The notes under the pieces were generated by a model that was not told the DNA's origin, ran no database searches, and was given only the letters and a program-made list of their open reading frames with translations. Shown here in pieces: positions 52,001-60,574 of a stretch of 64,000 nucleotides of DNA. Every line of letters starts with the position of its first letter. Positions within the stretch are counted from its first letter, which is position 1. The DNA is from Lepidurus packardi. Lineage: Eukaryota; Arthropoda; Branchiopoda; Notostraca; Triopsidae. The position numbers were made by a program, and so were the translations under genes. The DNA lies in the NCBI GenBank assembly GCA_023053545.1, contig JAKZAN010000006.1, forward strand, positions 2,671,001-2,735,000, read 5' to 3'.

Positions 52001-54304
52001 ACCTATTAGCCTGGCCATAGGAAATAATGCCCCACACATCCACACAATCCTGAAATTGTAATCCAATCCCAAGCATTATGTAGGGCTCTACCCCCCCCCC
52101 CCCCCCCCCCCCCTTATTATATAGATCTGAGGTCGTTATAGAAAAGCATGCTGAGGGCAAGAAGGGGCGAGAGAGTATGGCTATGGGGGCCACGATGTTG
52201 CACAGTCATCAGCTGAACCATGCTGCGATATCTCCCGCTCCGTCAGAACGTTTCCAATAATATTCCTAAGCGGCTATAAAATGAAATAAAAAATAGGGAA
52301 GACTAAGGCTTTAGCACGACAGCGAAAAAGACGAACTGAGCCCTTTCCGTCTAGTATTCGGGGGACGGCAGACCTAATCTAATCATATAACTCACTGCGG
52401 TGACAACTGATAAGTTTCATGTCATCTACTTCCTTGTCAACCAAGTCCTTTGCTTGACCAGATTACAGAACAATAAAGGAAAAGGAACATCCCAGGGTGT
52501 GACGTACGCGGTATTGTAACAGAACGGCACTATGGATAGCTTACGATCTTGAAAATTATGACGGAAAATTCTGGCGTTTATTATATCGGCGTAACCTAGG
52601 AAACGCGAAACTGAGCTAAATTCGATCTGAAGGAGAGGAACAAAAAACACAGATTTGCTCTGGATGAAAGTTGCGCCTTGACTTTCATTTCCAAGCTGTT
52701 AAAAACTATATCGGCTGAAATTAAATAATATTCAATACGCGCGTAACTTAAATTGTTTTAACGCATTTTTCCTACGCAATATGAGGTATAAACAAGGCTA
52801 AATTTGTGTAATACTGCAACAAAAATGACTAAATGTCTACGTGAATAACGAAAATCGTCATTAACTCGGGAAGTATCGGCAACACTTCATTCAAGCCAGT
52901 GTATTCTCGACAACAACACCCTGCCCCGTCCCACAAAAAAAGCTTTATTATCCATTAGATGAAAAAGGAATTTCTCTCTCTATATCTATCTAATACGGAA
53001 TCATGCCTATTATCACCTACATTAAGCCCTAATGTTGTAGCAATAACAAATGAATTACAAGCCAGAATAAGACTTTCCTACCGAAGGCTTTTTAGTTTTA
53101 TATAATATCCCCTTATCTCGAAACATTTTCGACCTCTGGTTTTACATATCATGAGATGAAGTGAGTTTCTCTCTCCCAAACAATAATTCAGAATTCAATT
53201 ATATGCACAGAGCCCTGAACTTTCTATTCCATCTATAGCTTCTTCCTATTTCTCCAGCAAGAACCAGCGGCAGATTATCTCGCTACATTGATTTGAAACG
53301 CCCATCATCGGATCGATGATGCAATTCATTCAAGTACCAAGTTCGCCAAAGTTGTAACCCTGCATTCAGCATCCCTGTCAGCTTTCACAGAAGACATCTC
53401 TCTTTTCGTCGACACTTCGACAAGTAACTCTGGGGACTGAGTTTAAGACACCGAAAAAAAAGGAAAAAAGCTCACGCGATGTAGCACTTTGGGTGGACGG
53501 GGGTGCCCAAAGACTTTCTTTAGCCTCAATTTGGCAAAAACAACCCAAAACCCTCCCAGTACGTCAACTCCATAAATCAAAAATCGGTAGTAGTGAAAGA
53601 GCTTAAAGTTTTGATATTTTCTCCCCGAGTCGTGGTCACTGGAAGACAAACTTGGGCTACATTGTCACACATAACATTATAAACGATTTCCATTTCTCAA
53701 GCTCGGATTTACAATCTTTAAAAAATAATGAAGTTGAAGACGAGATCAAGTCGTTCATCATGTAGGAATAAATAACTTAAAATGGACTTCCCTAGCCAGT
53801 TAACAGCGTACCCTGGGATTTGCAAAAAAAAAAAAGAAAAAAATTATACAGCAAAGCCCAATTTAGCGCGACTCGTACTTAACTCCGGGTAAATCTCCTA
53901 TATATGCAACGCAAGGGGATTTCCTACATCCCCGAACGTGTTGGTCTATATAATATTCTTAAAGCTGCTCGTTTAGAGCTCGGGTGATTTGAGTCTCTTT
54001 CTTTCCCTGGTGCACAGGGGTAATGGGAGGAGCTTCCTATCGCGTACACACAGTAAAAAAAACCAAGTGTGCATTTGAACGAAACGACCTCGATGGCCGT
54101 AAATGTGTCCATTTTACCTGGTGGTTCAGTGGCGACTTTGGCGTCCGTGCCCGTAATGGTGCTCCTCGGGCCGAAAAGCCCTATTCCAATGACGAGCAAT
54201 CGCCAGCTCCAAGACAATCCATACGTTTGGCTGCCCCCCATACTTCGTTTCCGCTTCAATCTGTAGCCATAGCTATTACAAGGGCAGTCATCGTGAATCT
54301 CCAT
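5383..54304 (-). CDS. Sidestep (Side)-family Ig/FnIII cell-surface receptor, 14 exons (first one tentative)
   Basis: Exons in transcript order are 54118-54304 (tentative), 25230-25362, 22487-22695, 18939-19049, 15808-16017, 10783-10934, 8501-8645, 8223-8353, 7993-8152, 7031-7324, 6601-6906, 5937-6194, 5736-5860 and 5383-5649. Phases match at every junction and the total is 895 residues. Domain order: signal peptide; Ig1 (C80-C157); Ig2 (C209-C263); Ig3 (C308-C361); Ig4 (C410-C460); Ig5 (C504-C557, with extra C484 and C570); FnIII (about 578-679); TM (about 690-713); cytoplasmic tail of about 180 residues with NPDIIP at 757-762. Family hallmarks include LPCDVTSPLSGD, VLWYKDG, IYSVDSRG, CRAENPDLP, IKEGDDVYLECNI, QCQPNQQTAFG, FRWVFNNS, TLQCWAKN and CLEGFDGGL. 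In Drosophila, Side proteins sit on target cells or axons and bind Beat-family receptors to steer motor axons. Which Side paralog this is cannot be told from sequence alone. The first intron would be about 28.8 kb. Confidence 0.9.
5736..5860 (-). CDS. Side-like receptor, exon 13: mid cytoplasmic tail
   Basis: The exon encodes residues 766-807, starting DPLTKCVGVSTVSGPMYG and ending LVEMQ. It enters in phase 1 and leaves in phase 0, with donor CAG|gtaaat and acceptor cgtcgtag. Confidence 0.85.
5937..6194 (-). CDS. Side-like receptor, exon 12: transmembrane segment and proximal tail
   Basis: The exon encodes residues 680-765. The membrane helix PVLGALIGVVAALVMIAVII (about 690-709, running on to about 713) is followed by the stop-transfer residues RIRGSDD, then KKMPPISIP, an acidic DSDDGFDKEE run, and NPDIIP. 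The TPVLGALIGVV opening and the NPDIIP motif are typical of the Side family. The donor is AATG|gtaagg. Confidence 0.92.
6195..6600 (-). other. Intron between the FnIII and TM exons (406 bp)
   Basis: Donor gtaatg, acceptor ttgtttag, phase 1 at both ends. Nothing else was recognised in it. Confidence 0.8.
6601..6906 (-). CDS. Side-like receptor, exon 11: fibronectin type III domain
   Basis: A single exon encodes residues 578-679, the complete FnIII domain. It shows QPSSPYNCSVSNLS, then HVTCLEGFDGGLSQQFVLEI, then LQLYVWAVNAKGRS, the usual L-x-Y-x-A-N-x-G-S/x-S strand F-G pattern. EGFDGG is a Side-family hallmark. The unsplit exon is phase 1 at both ends. Confidence 0.92.
7031..7324 (-). CDS. 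Side-like receptor, exon 10: Ig domain 5
   Basis: A single exon encodes residues 480-577 with RPQCQPNQQTAFGGS, VPCSIDAHP, VTFRWVFNNS, FGTLQCWAKNTVGE and SPCLYSI. The core pair is C504-C557. C484 and C570 probably form the second disulfide known in this family's fifth Ig domain. Two Asn-x-Ser/Thr sites are visible (NNSLE, KNTVG). Confidence 0.93.
7325..7992 (-). other. Intron between Ig4 and Ig5 exons (668 bp)
   Basis: Donor gtaagt, acceptor taattgcag. It contains a short GT/GGGA-rich stretch near 7780-7815 and nothing else I recognise. Confidence 0.8.
7993..8152 (-). CDS. Side-like receptor, exon 9: Ig domain 4, second half
   Basis: The exon encodes residues 427-479. Strands E-F-G read QSLVLQRIDRRAAGLYTC and then VAVNMEGEGESNALPMPVK. 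The canonical G-x-Y-x-C is present (C460). Confidence 0.93.
8223..8353 (-). CDS. Side-like receptor, exon 8: Ig domain 4, first half
   Basis: The exon encodes residues 383-426: YVPIVNLELGSKL, IKEGDDVYLECNIQAHP and RVSWKHN. It carries the first core cysteine (C410) and the Trp. It is separated from exon 9 by a 70-bp intron. Confidence 0.93.
8501..8645 (-). CDS. Side-like receptor, exon 7: Ig domain 3, second half
   Basis: The exon encodes residues 335-382, reading ASILTFLPAIEDGGKYITC, then RAENPDLPSSIMEDTWKLDV. The CRAENPxxP-ED-W-L-V sequence is diagnostic of the Side family. Second core cysteine C361. Confidence 0.94.
8646..10782 (-). other. Intron splitting Ig domain 3 (2137 bp)
   Basis: Donor gtaact, acceptor ttgcgttag, phase 0. 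It holds an 11-base G run (9343-9353) and otherwise unremarkable AT-rich DNA. Confidence 0.8.
10783..10934 (-). CDS. Side-like receptor, exon 6: Ig domain 3, first half
   Basis: The exon encodes residues 284-334: LPVLRVRILGDNRPLSARK, DLHCQAWGAKPPAKITWWKG and PNRES. First core cysteine C308 and the core Trp are present. Confidence 0.92.
10935..15807 (-). other. Intron between Ig2 and Ig3 exons (4873 bp)
   Basis: Donor gtaact, acceptor gtgaatag, phase 1. No coding region is supported. A C9 run sits at 14696-14704. A visibly GC-richer patch at about 14800-15330 gives short open frames on the minus strand with no recognisable content. Confidence 0.7.
15808..16017 (-). CDS. Side-like receptor, exon 5: Ig domain 2, second half
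   Basis: The exon encodes residues 214-283: GRPLPEVTWWRDGHQLEG, RIKSILRLGPPGLTRTDLGS, VIRCQASNSNLTTAS and LLDLK. Second core cysteine C263. Confidence 0.93.
16018..18938 (-). other. Intron splitting Ig domain 2 (2921 bp)
   Basis: Donor gtaagt, acceptor cccaaaacag, phase 1. It contains short CA and TA runs at about 16186-16232 and an imperfect tandem actaattttactt near 18500-18550. No coding content is supported. Confidence 0.75.
18939..19049 (-). CDS. Side-like receptor, exon 4: Ig domain 2, first half
   Basis: The exon encodes residues 177-213: VPPTVPVILDESGTEVQG, GPYQEHDQLVLTCLVNS. VPP followed by I-x-D-x-x-G is the usual Ig1-Ig2 linker in Side proteins. First core cysteine C209. Confidence 0.92.
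19050..22486 (-). other. Intron between Ig1 and Ig2 exons (3437 bp)
   Basis: Donor gtaata, acceptor tttattgcag, phase 1. It includes a G12 run (19282-19293) and a hairpin with a 2-nt bulge at 20557-20584. The 182-codon + strand frame at 19237-19785 begins across the purine/G tract, matches nothing I know, and is treated as chance. Confidence 0.75.
22487..22695 (-). CDS. Side-like receptor, exon 3: Ig domain 1, second half
   Basis: The exon encodes residues 107-176: SVDSRGKSFHEARHWSDELT, GRAFFRTDLGPARLVLEALK, VFRCRVDFKKSPTRNVRV, NLTVV. The RCRVDF-PTRN-VNLTV pattern is a family hallmark. Second core cysteine C157. Confidence 0.94.
22696..25229 (-). other. Intron splitting Ig domain 1 (2534 bp)
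   Basis: Donor gtaaca, acceptor tatgtacag, splitting the Ser codon of IYSVDSRG (phase 2). It is AT-rich and nothing else was recognised. Confidence 0.75.
25230..25362 (-). CDS. Side-like receptor, exon 2: Ig domain 1, first half
   Basis: The exon encodes residues 63-106: VPILETWSLAGGVAELPCDV, SPLSGDRVLLVLWYKDGQG, TPIY. First core cysteine C80 and the Trp of LWYKDG are present. The acceptor ctccttacag requires an upstream exon ending in phase 1 with a G. Confidence 0.94.
27988..28095. repeat. T18 and A30 runs in inverted orientation
   Basis: A run of 18 T (27988-28005) and a run of 30 A (28066-28095) are separated by 60 bases. They could fold back on each other, or the A30 could be an old retroposed tail. 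No flanking target-site duplication was found. Confidence 0.8.
33422..33492 (+). ncRNA. Near-perfect 30-bp hairpin, candidate pre-miRNA or hairpin RNA
   Basis: The arms 33422-33451 and 33463-33492 are reverse complements at 27 of 30 positions, around an 11-base loop. Read as + strand RNA, the three differences are one U-G, one G-U and one C-A, so 29 of 30 positions can pair. On the minus strand, two of the three become true mismatches. The 71-nt length fits a pre-miRNA. I see no good paired lower stem outside the arms, which a canonical Drosha substrate would have, so a foldback element is an alternative. I do not recognise a known miRNA family. It lies antisense within the receptor's first intron. 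Confidence 0.35.
41326..41339. repeat. CT dinucleotide run
   Basis: Short (CT)n microsatellite. Confidence 0.8.
45313..45325. repeat. C13 run
   Basis: Mononucleotide run of 13 C. Confidence 0.85.
46933..46959. repeat. TG/TGCG microsatellite
   Basis: Alternating purine-pyrimidine tract of TG passing into CGTG units, a sequence type able to adopt Z-DNA. Confidence 0.85.
47434..47496. repeat. Two CA microsatellites
   Basis: (CA)n at 47434-47452 and again at 47482-47496, separated by about 29 bases. Confidence 0.85.
49206..49218. repeat. G13 run
   Basis: Mononucleotide run of 13 G preceded by TGGGT. Confidence 0.85.
52091..52113. repeat. C23 run
   Basis: Uninterrupted run of 23 C, the longest C/G homopolymer in the window. 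Its true length may be uncertain for technical reasons. Confidence 0.85.
54118..54304 (-). CDS. Candidate first coding exon of the Side-like receptor (signal peptide)
   Basis: The ATG at 54302-54304 has an excellent start context (ACCATGG). The exon encodes 62 residues and ends GAA CCA CCA G|gtaaaa, exactly the phase-1 G that exon 2 needs, giving ATEPP-VPILETW. A hydrophobic core, LLVIGIGLFG, is followed by PRSTITGTDA, a plausible cleavage region. The n-region from the first Met is long (about 33 residues). A second Met (residue 22, MGGSQTYGLSW, also in good context) would give a normal signal peptide. The surrounding DNA is GC-richer than the intron. No transcript evidence is available. The alternative at 58618-58747 also fits by phase. 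Confidence 0.42.
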
Positions 54305-56370
54305 GGTTTTAAACTCTTTTGTTTTTTCTCTCGAAAGAAACAGGCATACAATCTGCTATGCAGTTCAACTGTCATCCACGTACGCCCATTACGATTACAC
54401 TAAACATAGGTTCACTCTACTCCTTCCAGCAGAGAGTAAAAAGGGAGAGTTTGCGAACTTTTTCTGTTTTGGTTTAGTTTGCTCCAATTTGAGCCAAATT
54501 GATGCTTGGTCAAGCCCCCGCATTCAAAGATGAGCTTCTTTTAGCCAATGTGCGCCAGCAAAGTAAATCCAGGGGCCATGGATCTGAGACAGGGTTTATT
54601 GGGCACAACTTGAGTGACGTTATTCAAGCGGAGCTTCACGTTCGGCGGGAAAGAATCGGCTCTAAAAACCGAGTTGCTTTTGGTCTTTCTGCGGGCACAA
54701 GGCTGGATCGTCAATTGGTGCGGCTGCCAAAGCCAACTGGCCCAGCTCTCATGCCATCACTTGAAACTGACGGTCTTTCCCGAAACTGAAGGGAAAGGCA
54801 AAGAAAAGAAAAGTACCACACACGAGGAAGGGGGTAACCGCGATATTGGCACCCGAACAAGAGGGTCCATATACACACCAACCTGTCATTAACAGCACGG
54901 AGGCGCTTTTGTCTTAACGATAACCGTCCCTCTTACACTGGGATCTCGCCGCCCCAGCAATTCTTCCTAAAGTATAACCTCTATTTGCAAGTACGACTGC
55001 AGACCCAAAGTTTTGTCTTTTTTATGTGGTGACTTTCTTTTCGCAAAAAAGAGGGCAAAAAGTTTTATGACTTATTGTAATGTCTCCAAATTAGAATTCT
55101 CGTGTTACAGTTATCTAACTTGGGTAACACTCGTTAACATATCCTTAGACAAGTTTGCAAGTCTTGAAAATCAATACGGTTGTCATTTCACCGGTCCTGC
55201 ACGCTGCAGTTTTTTGCTCAAACGCCCAGAAACAATTCTGCAAAACGGCTTCGCGGGATAAAAAAAAAAGAAAAGGAAAGAGTAGTAAAAAAATGAAAAA
55301 CAACAACAGGATGGATGCCAGCAATTTTCTCAATCCAAAAAACTTCAAAGCACGATGACTATCACTTCGATGAAAACTTGGGAATCTAGGGGGCTAATTA
55401 GCATCTATTGGTTTGTGACACTTCCCTAACTAATCCATAATTTCGCACCCGCCAGCCACCACAATACAACGGTTCCTTCAAACCTTTGGGAACCAAGCAA
55501 ATCGTAGTTGACGTTAGGACTAAAAGCTGTCCTCGCACGTTATTCACGAGGACACTTTATTGGTGTGTGTCACTTCCAATGCAACTCTCAGTTATCACTG
55601 GGACCAGAATCTTAAGGGGACTTTTGGCGTCAGGTTACCGGGCATAAACTCACACCACGCAGCTGCCTCACACCACGCAGGTTTCCGGCCAACTGAACCG
55701 CTTTCCCAAGCAGCACCAACACTTCTACTCCCTCGGCTCAAGCCGTTTCCCATACAACATCCACGTGCCCATGCGATGAAACAGAAACCGGGACTGCGAC
55801 GTTTCCTCCTGTTTGCCCCCTCCCCGAAAAATTAGTCAAGAGAATCAAGCTAGACAAGGCCTATACATAACCTCCCATCTGCCTATCTGCACTAACCCCT
55901 CCCGTGGATGGACAATAGACTTCGGACAAATCAATCTATCGACATTTTCGATTACAGGTTTTGTATCTTTGGTTCCCACGTTCGCTGTAATATTCACATG
56001 CCAATATCCTGTTGCCAATTCTGGGCATCTCACCCCTGATAACGTTTTCCTATTTTCTGTGAAGCTTCTACACGCGGGGACCAAAAAAATGTATTATGTT
56101 ATGGCTGCTTTATGGTCCAAGGAGTCTGAAGAAGCTCAGGTGGCTAATTGACAAGTCCGTAAGAGGAAGAAGTTTACCTCCCAAAGCACACAAGCATTAG
56201 CGGAACGCTTTTTACAACACGATATTATAGACAATATCTCCCCTTGTGAAGATTCCGAAGAGAGATTATATACTTTATAAACTTTAGTTTTAGGACGTGG
56301 GAAGCATCATTTACATGCATATTGCCTTCCCTTTTACGCCAGCCGCCAACCAGGATATACACTGTATATT

Positions 56371-56386
56371 TATATATATATATATA
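56371..56386. repeat. TA dinucleotide run
   Basis: (TA)8, preceded by an interrupted TA stretch. Confidence 0.8.
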
Positions 56387-57360
56387 CAGCTAAACCTGGA
56401 TTCACACCGGTGTCGTAAAAGGTGCAATAAGGTTCTACTACCGTGGTCGTAAGGTGAATTTCGTTGCATTTTGGTGCACTTTGTTGCAAGTCACAAAGTC
56501 GTTCTTTCAGAGACAAAAATCCTGCACTCCATTATCGGATACGCACAGCAGGGAAGCTCGACAAACTAAAACAGCTCGTTCTGATTTGTCAATACATCGA
56601 TACGATTTCCAAGAGTAATGCGCCGGAACACAGATCTATCTAAAAGACCTAATAAGCGAAAAAATCTCAATGGAGCCGTGTCGTAGGAAATAAGTCTTCA
56701 TTTATTTACGGACAGAATAATAACGTTGTGTATTTCTTGGTTGCATCGATAAATTAAAAGGTCAGTCCATTTTATCATATACCAGGACCCAAAGCCGGGT
56801 AGGAAGGGCAGCCATTAGAATTGATCACAGTAATAATTCTTATGAACCTGGCTAAAAGTTCGGCAAACTTCGCTAGTCAAGAACAGCTGCAATAATGATT
56901 TTTTTGTTCTGATGCGTGGAAGGTTTTTCTTAAGGGAGTAAAAAAAATAGGTCTGCGGATGCCATACGAATTATGGATATGATTCACGGTTAGTGACACG
57001 AGGCTGTTCACCTGTGTCGGAACACTTATGACAACAAAGTGATACTTGAAACTGATCTTCATGATACGTATGAGCTGAAGATTGTAGAGTGAGCTTTGTT
57101 TTCTTAGGTTCGCTTTCACCACAGCAATGATTTACGAAGTTTAATTGGACGTGAGCCGCGGAGTGCTGAAGACCGGAGATTTGCATAGGGTCTGTGTAAG
57201 CATACAACTAGCACAACGGCAATACTGAAGGATTGTTTTAGATTGCACTACTTCAGTGTACACTACACTAGGCTGCTCGGTTCAACAGTAAACCATTCTT
57301 AGTCCTTATTGCCCTCGAAAAAATCCCCATAAAAAGAAAAAACTCTTGCAACATTTTCAA

Positions 57361-57392
57361 TTTACGTTTTTTCGCAAGAAAAAAAACGTAAA
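57361..57392. repeat. 12-bp stem hairpin, A/T-rich
   Basis: TTTACGTTTTTT (57361-57372) pairs with AAAAAACGTAAA (57381-57392) across an 8-base loop. Confidence 0.6.
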
Positions 57393-58030
57393 AGCACAAA
57401 GCCTCTTAAGCTTTTTTTTTTGGATTCACGGTTCTCTTGCAAACTGCCTATTTTTTTCTTAAATCTTTTTTTTTTGCGAACATAAATTTACCAAAGCTTT
57501 ACAGTTAAGCCACGAAATACGTAAGCGCATTTGGAAACTATTTCCTATAATATCTGGGTTTTCTGGATAAACGTGAAATTAATTACTCCTTTTTATTTTT
57601 TGCACGAGACTATTGGCAGCCACAACTCACGATTCTGGCCTCACAACGAACTCCTCTACCTCTACTTTTGCTTGCAAACGGAGTATAAATGAGAAAAATA
57701 AGTACCCCAGTTCACTGGTATATTCTACTAACATGCAACTATTATGTGACAGTAGTCGGAAGTCACGGTACAGTTTACAAATATCCATGATATCTTACAC
57801 AAAGGTTTTTATACAATAGGATTTTCTATCCCAAATCGGTGAAAACAGGTAACAGCCGTGAGAAAAGGCCACCTTCGCATGGTTGGTAAGATCCAATGTT
57901 CAACACATTGAAGCTTTTCCTTTCTTTCCAATGTCCAATTACTAATAACAATTAAGGGCATCGATATCAACAAATGGAAAAGAAGAGTATGGAACCTCTA
58001 TACCTGTCTTCGTACTAAACAATAGAGCTT

Positions 58031-58052
58031 CTCATTAGAGGCTTCTAATGAG
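58031..58052. repeat. 9-bp stem hairpin
   Basis: CTCATTAGA and TCTAATGAG are exact reverse complements around GGCT. Confidence 0.55.
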
Positions 58053-58617
58053 TCGGTTTCAAACTTGTAATTTTCAAAAAACTGCAACAAGCTCCACCAC
58101 GATTACTACTTTAGATCACACGCATAGATGCCTGCAAAGTTCGTTGAAAGTCAATACGACACGTACCAAACTCAGGAATTTCATACTGTAAATAAGGGAA
58201 TTATTTTAACAATAAATAAATGTAATTTCCTCCTGCAGTTTCCTAATAGCAAAAGTATCAGGTTGACCTCAGGATATAACTTTTCCCATCGCAATTAATG
58301 ACACCTACGACTGTCATACTAACTGTATACAACATGTACGATCAAGTTCCACCCTGACTTCTGCGAAGTGGGTTCTTCGTCGACCTCTCATGCCTGACCT
58401 GCATATGTACTGCATGGGTAACACGAGCAAAATCGATACTAAAGACCATTTCTAACGAATTCCCACAATCCATTTCGCAAAAACGAACCCCTCAAGCTCT
58501 TGACTTTGTCAGAGCAGACACAAAAAGGAAATTAAAAACGATGCTTTTCATGAACTTATAAGACAGGTCTTTTCATTCCGTTTATTGTCAGTCATTACTG
58601 TGCAAAAGTTGGCAAAC

Positions 58618-58747
58618 CTGGCAGTCTTTCGAGATTATTTGAAATCCAGCAGAGGATTCCTATGCCCGAAAAAAGACAAATTAAAAAAAGACATAAAAAT
58701 AAATTAAGAATTAAGCCCTGCTGTTTCTCAAGAAGACTAGCCTCCAT
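58618..58747 (-). CDS. Alternative candidate first exon of the Side-like receptor
   Basis: From the ATG at 58745-58747 (G at -3, G at +4) the frame reads MEASLLEKQQ, then a strongly hydrophobic stretch, LILNLFLCLFLICLFSGIG, to about residue 30. At CTG CCA G|gtttgc it could splice in phase 1 to exon 2 of the receptor. The donor is weak, although gtttgt is used in the SLC49A4-like gene here. Against it, the frame stays open upstream for 110 codons and downstream to a TAA with an AATAAA (58581-58586) just after. It may therefore be a separate small membrane-protein frame or chance. Confidence 0.18.
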
Positions 58748-60154
58748 AGCCCGTAACCTGTTGCCATTGTTGGGGTAGTCCGTTGTTGGAGACGCATACA
58801 TTACACGTCTGAAAGCAAATATGGCGCGTTCGCCGTAGCAACTTGTGCATTTAGTAGCACTTCGTTCGGAACCGTGCCAACTTCGGAATTGTTGCTCCTG
58901 AATACCCGGGCTGACATGCTCAAGCTTGTAAGCGGCAAAATGGAAGTTGAATTCGTTGTTGCGGATCTCGTTTCCAATCAAACTTTGCTTACAAACATTC
59001 GACAGAAAAACAAACAAATCGTAATTATCTAGTGAATTGCTTATGTCACGAAATCCTTGCAAGAGCCAAGAGAACACCGAATCCGATTCATTTTTTTCTT
59101 CCGTATATAAAAAAAGGGTCGTACGACTATCCCGGGAGTATAATTTCTCAATTAAGTCCGCGGGACCCGATCAACATTTCGTTAAAGCTACTCCTAAACC
59201 CCTTAGAAGGCAATTTCCCCTCGTGCCACCCACTTCCCCTCCCAGGAATATATACATTGAATTTTGGGGAATTTGGTGTGGAAGGTCAATAAAGGTTACC
59301 TTAAAAGTTAAGTCACGGACCCGCGCCCAACACCGAACCTTTTCTAAACACAGAATCTTCCCCTTTTGTCTGTTTCATGTATATGCTTACATCTTCCTAT
59401 ATGCTTCTGCTAAGGACCACAAAGGGGACGCAGAGACGGGACTGATGACAAACACGGAGAACATCTATAGCCTTTTACGTCCTACACGGCCATTTGCATA
59501 ATAGGATCATTTGGTAGTACAAGTCTCCGACGTAGAAGAGGGAGAGACCGATTCGACGTGAAGAGAGGGAGCGACACAGGGGAACCGAGTCAAATGGAGC
59601 GCCTTTTCTCTTCCCTCGCCGGGAAACTGAAACAACTCTGCCCGTTGAGCGTCTCGGCAAAGTTGATCCTCTGTGCGTACCCAAAACCCTCTTTCAACCC
59701 CATAGCCTCCCTCTAATGATCCTCTCCAAAAACAAAACAGCCTCTGCAAATTCCCGTTTTCAGCTAATGAGAGTCTAATTTATAGAGACCTTCAAAAACG
59801 GGGTTAACTTCGGCTCAGGAATAAGAAGCGTCCAGCTTAAAATTCCAACGCCAAAACTGCGCTTGGTATTCGCTCTTCTGGGTGTATTCTGCATGTCTCG
59901 TCTTTTACCTAACCAATGCAGCCCCCAGGCTAATACCACTGAACGTAACTGTTGCTAATTAAAACTAACGTCCCAGCACAATGCAGAACTGTACCCAGAA
60001 CGTTCCTTGTTGCATAAGCGTCACTTGCTCATCACAAGATGGCCAACAATCCCGCACTAGTGCCCAATAAGTTTATCCTGAAATCTCCCAAGAGTCACAG
60101 AATCTGAGTGTATGCTAACCGAACGGCAAACTTATAAAATCTCAGAGTACCGCG

Positions 60155-60350
60155 AGAAAATTGTTGAACACTATAACAAGGAGACGAAAAAAAAAACTGA
60201 AACTATTATTTTATTTTATTTCTAAAAATATCAAAGTACTAATGTAAACAACGACTTAAATACATAGGGAGCAATTCTATAGAAACAAACTACGCAATAA
60301 AGAGACGCATCAATTTCCTTCGTGTTTCGTCTGAATAAAGTCAACATAGT
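60155..60350. repeat. Direct repeat, copy 1 (196 bp)
   Basis: The copy begins agaaaattgttgaacac and ends gtcaacatagt. It differs from copy 2 at two positions near its 3' end (60312 and 60321). No coding content. Confidence 0.95.
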
Positions 60351-60378
60351 TGTCATACAAAATTGTCAACAAAAGTCA

Positions 60379-60574
60379 AGAAAATTGTTGAACACTATAA
60401 CAAGGAGACGAAAAAAAAAACTGAAACTATTATTTTATTTTATTTCTAAAAATATCAAAGTACTAATGTAAACAACGACTTAAATACATAGGGAGCAATT
60501 CTATAGAAACAAACTACGCAATAAAGAGACGCATCACTTTCCTTTGTGTTTCGTCTGAATAAAGTCAACATAGT
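60379..60574. repeat. Direct repeat, copy 2 (196 bp)
   Basis: It lies 224 bp downstream of copy 1 in the same orientation, separated from it by 28 bp. Both copies keep the same A10 run, so the duplication is recent or the copies are being homogenised. Confidence 0.95.

Larger units (their letters stand above)
25363..54117 (-). other. Putative first intron of the Side-like gene (about 28.8 kb)
   Basis: No open frame here exceeds what chance would give, and none resembles a known protein. It contains T18/A30 runs (27988-28095), a near-perfect hairpin (33422-33492), CT, CA and TG/CG microsatellites at 41.3, 46.9 and 47.4 kb, mononucleotide C and G runs (45313-45325, 49206-49218, 52091-52113) and a GC-richer patch at about 44.4-44.95 kb. 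Nested small or multi-exon genes cannot be excluded by eye. Confidence 0.55.
54305..58594. other. Region upstream of the candidate first exon
   Basis: This is the presumed 5' UTR and promoter of the Side-like gene if 54118-54304 is correct. It is GC-richer to about 54900. It holds a short tandem ctcacaccacgcag at about 55650-55680, a TA run (56371-56386) and an A/T-rich hairpin (57361-57392). Several frames of about 80-110 codons overlap on both strands and have no recognisable content. Confidence 0.45.

Noticed and set aside
53924..54403. Overlapping 126-codon frames on both strands
   Set aside because: The + strand frame is a shadow of the GC-richer minus-strand candidate exon. Only the minus strand offers a signal-like segment and a usable donor, and beyond that donor the frame is intronic.
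55845..56084. Minus-strand frame containing a glycosylation-like NIT and several Cys
   Set aside because: It has no Ig or other fold pattern, and the + strand of the same DNA is equally open.
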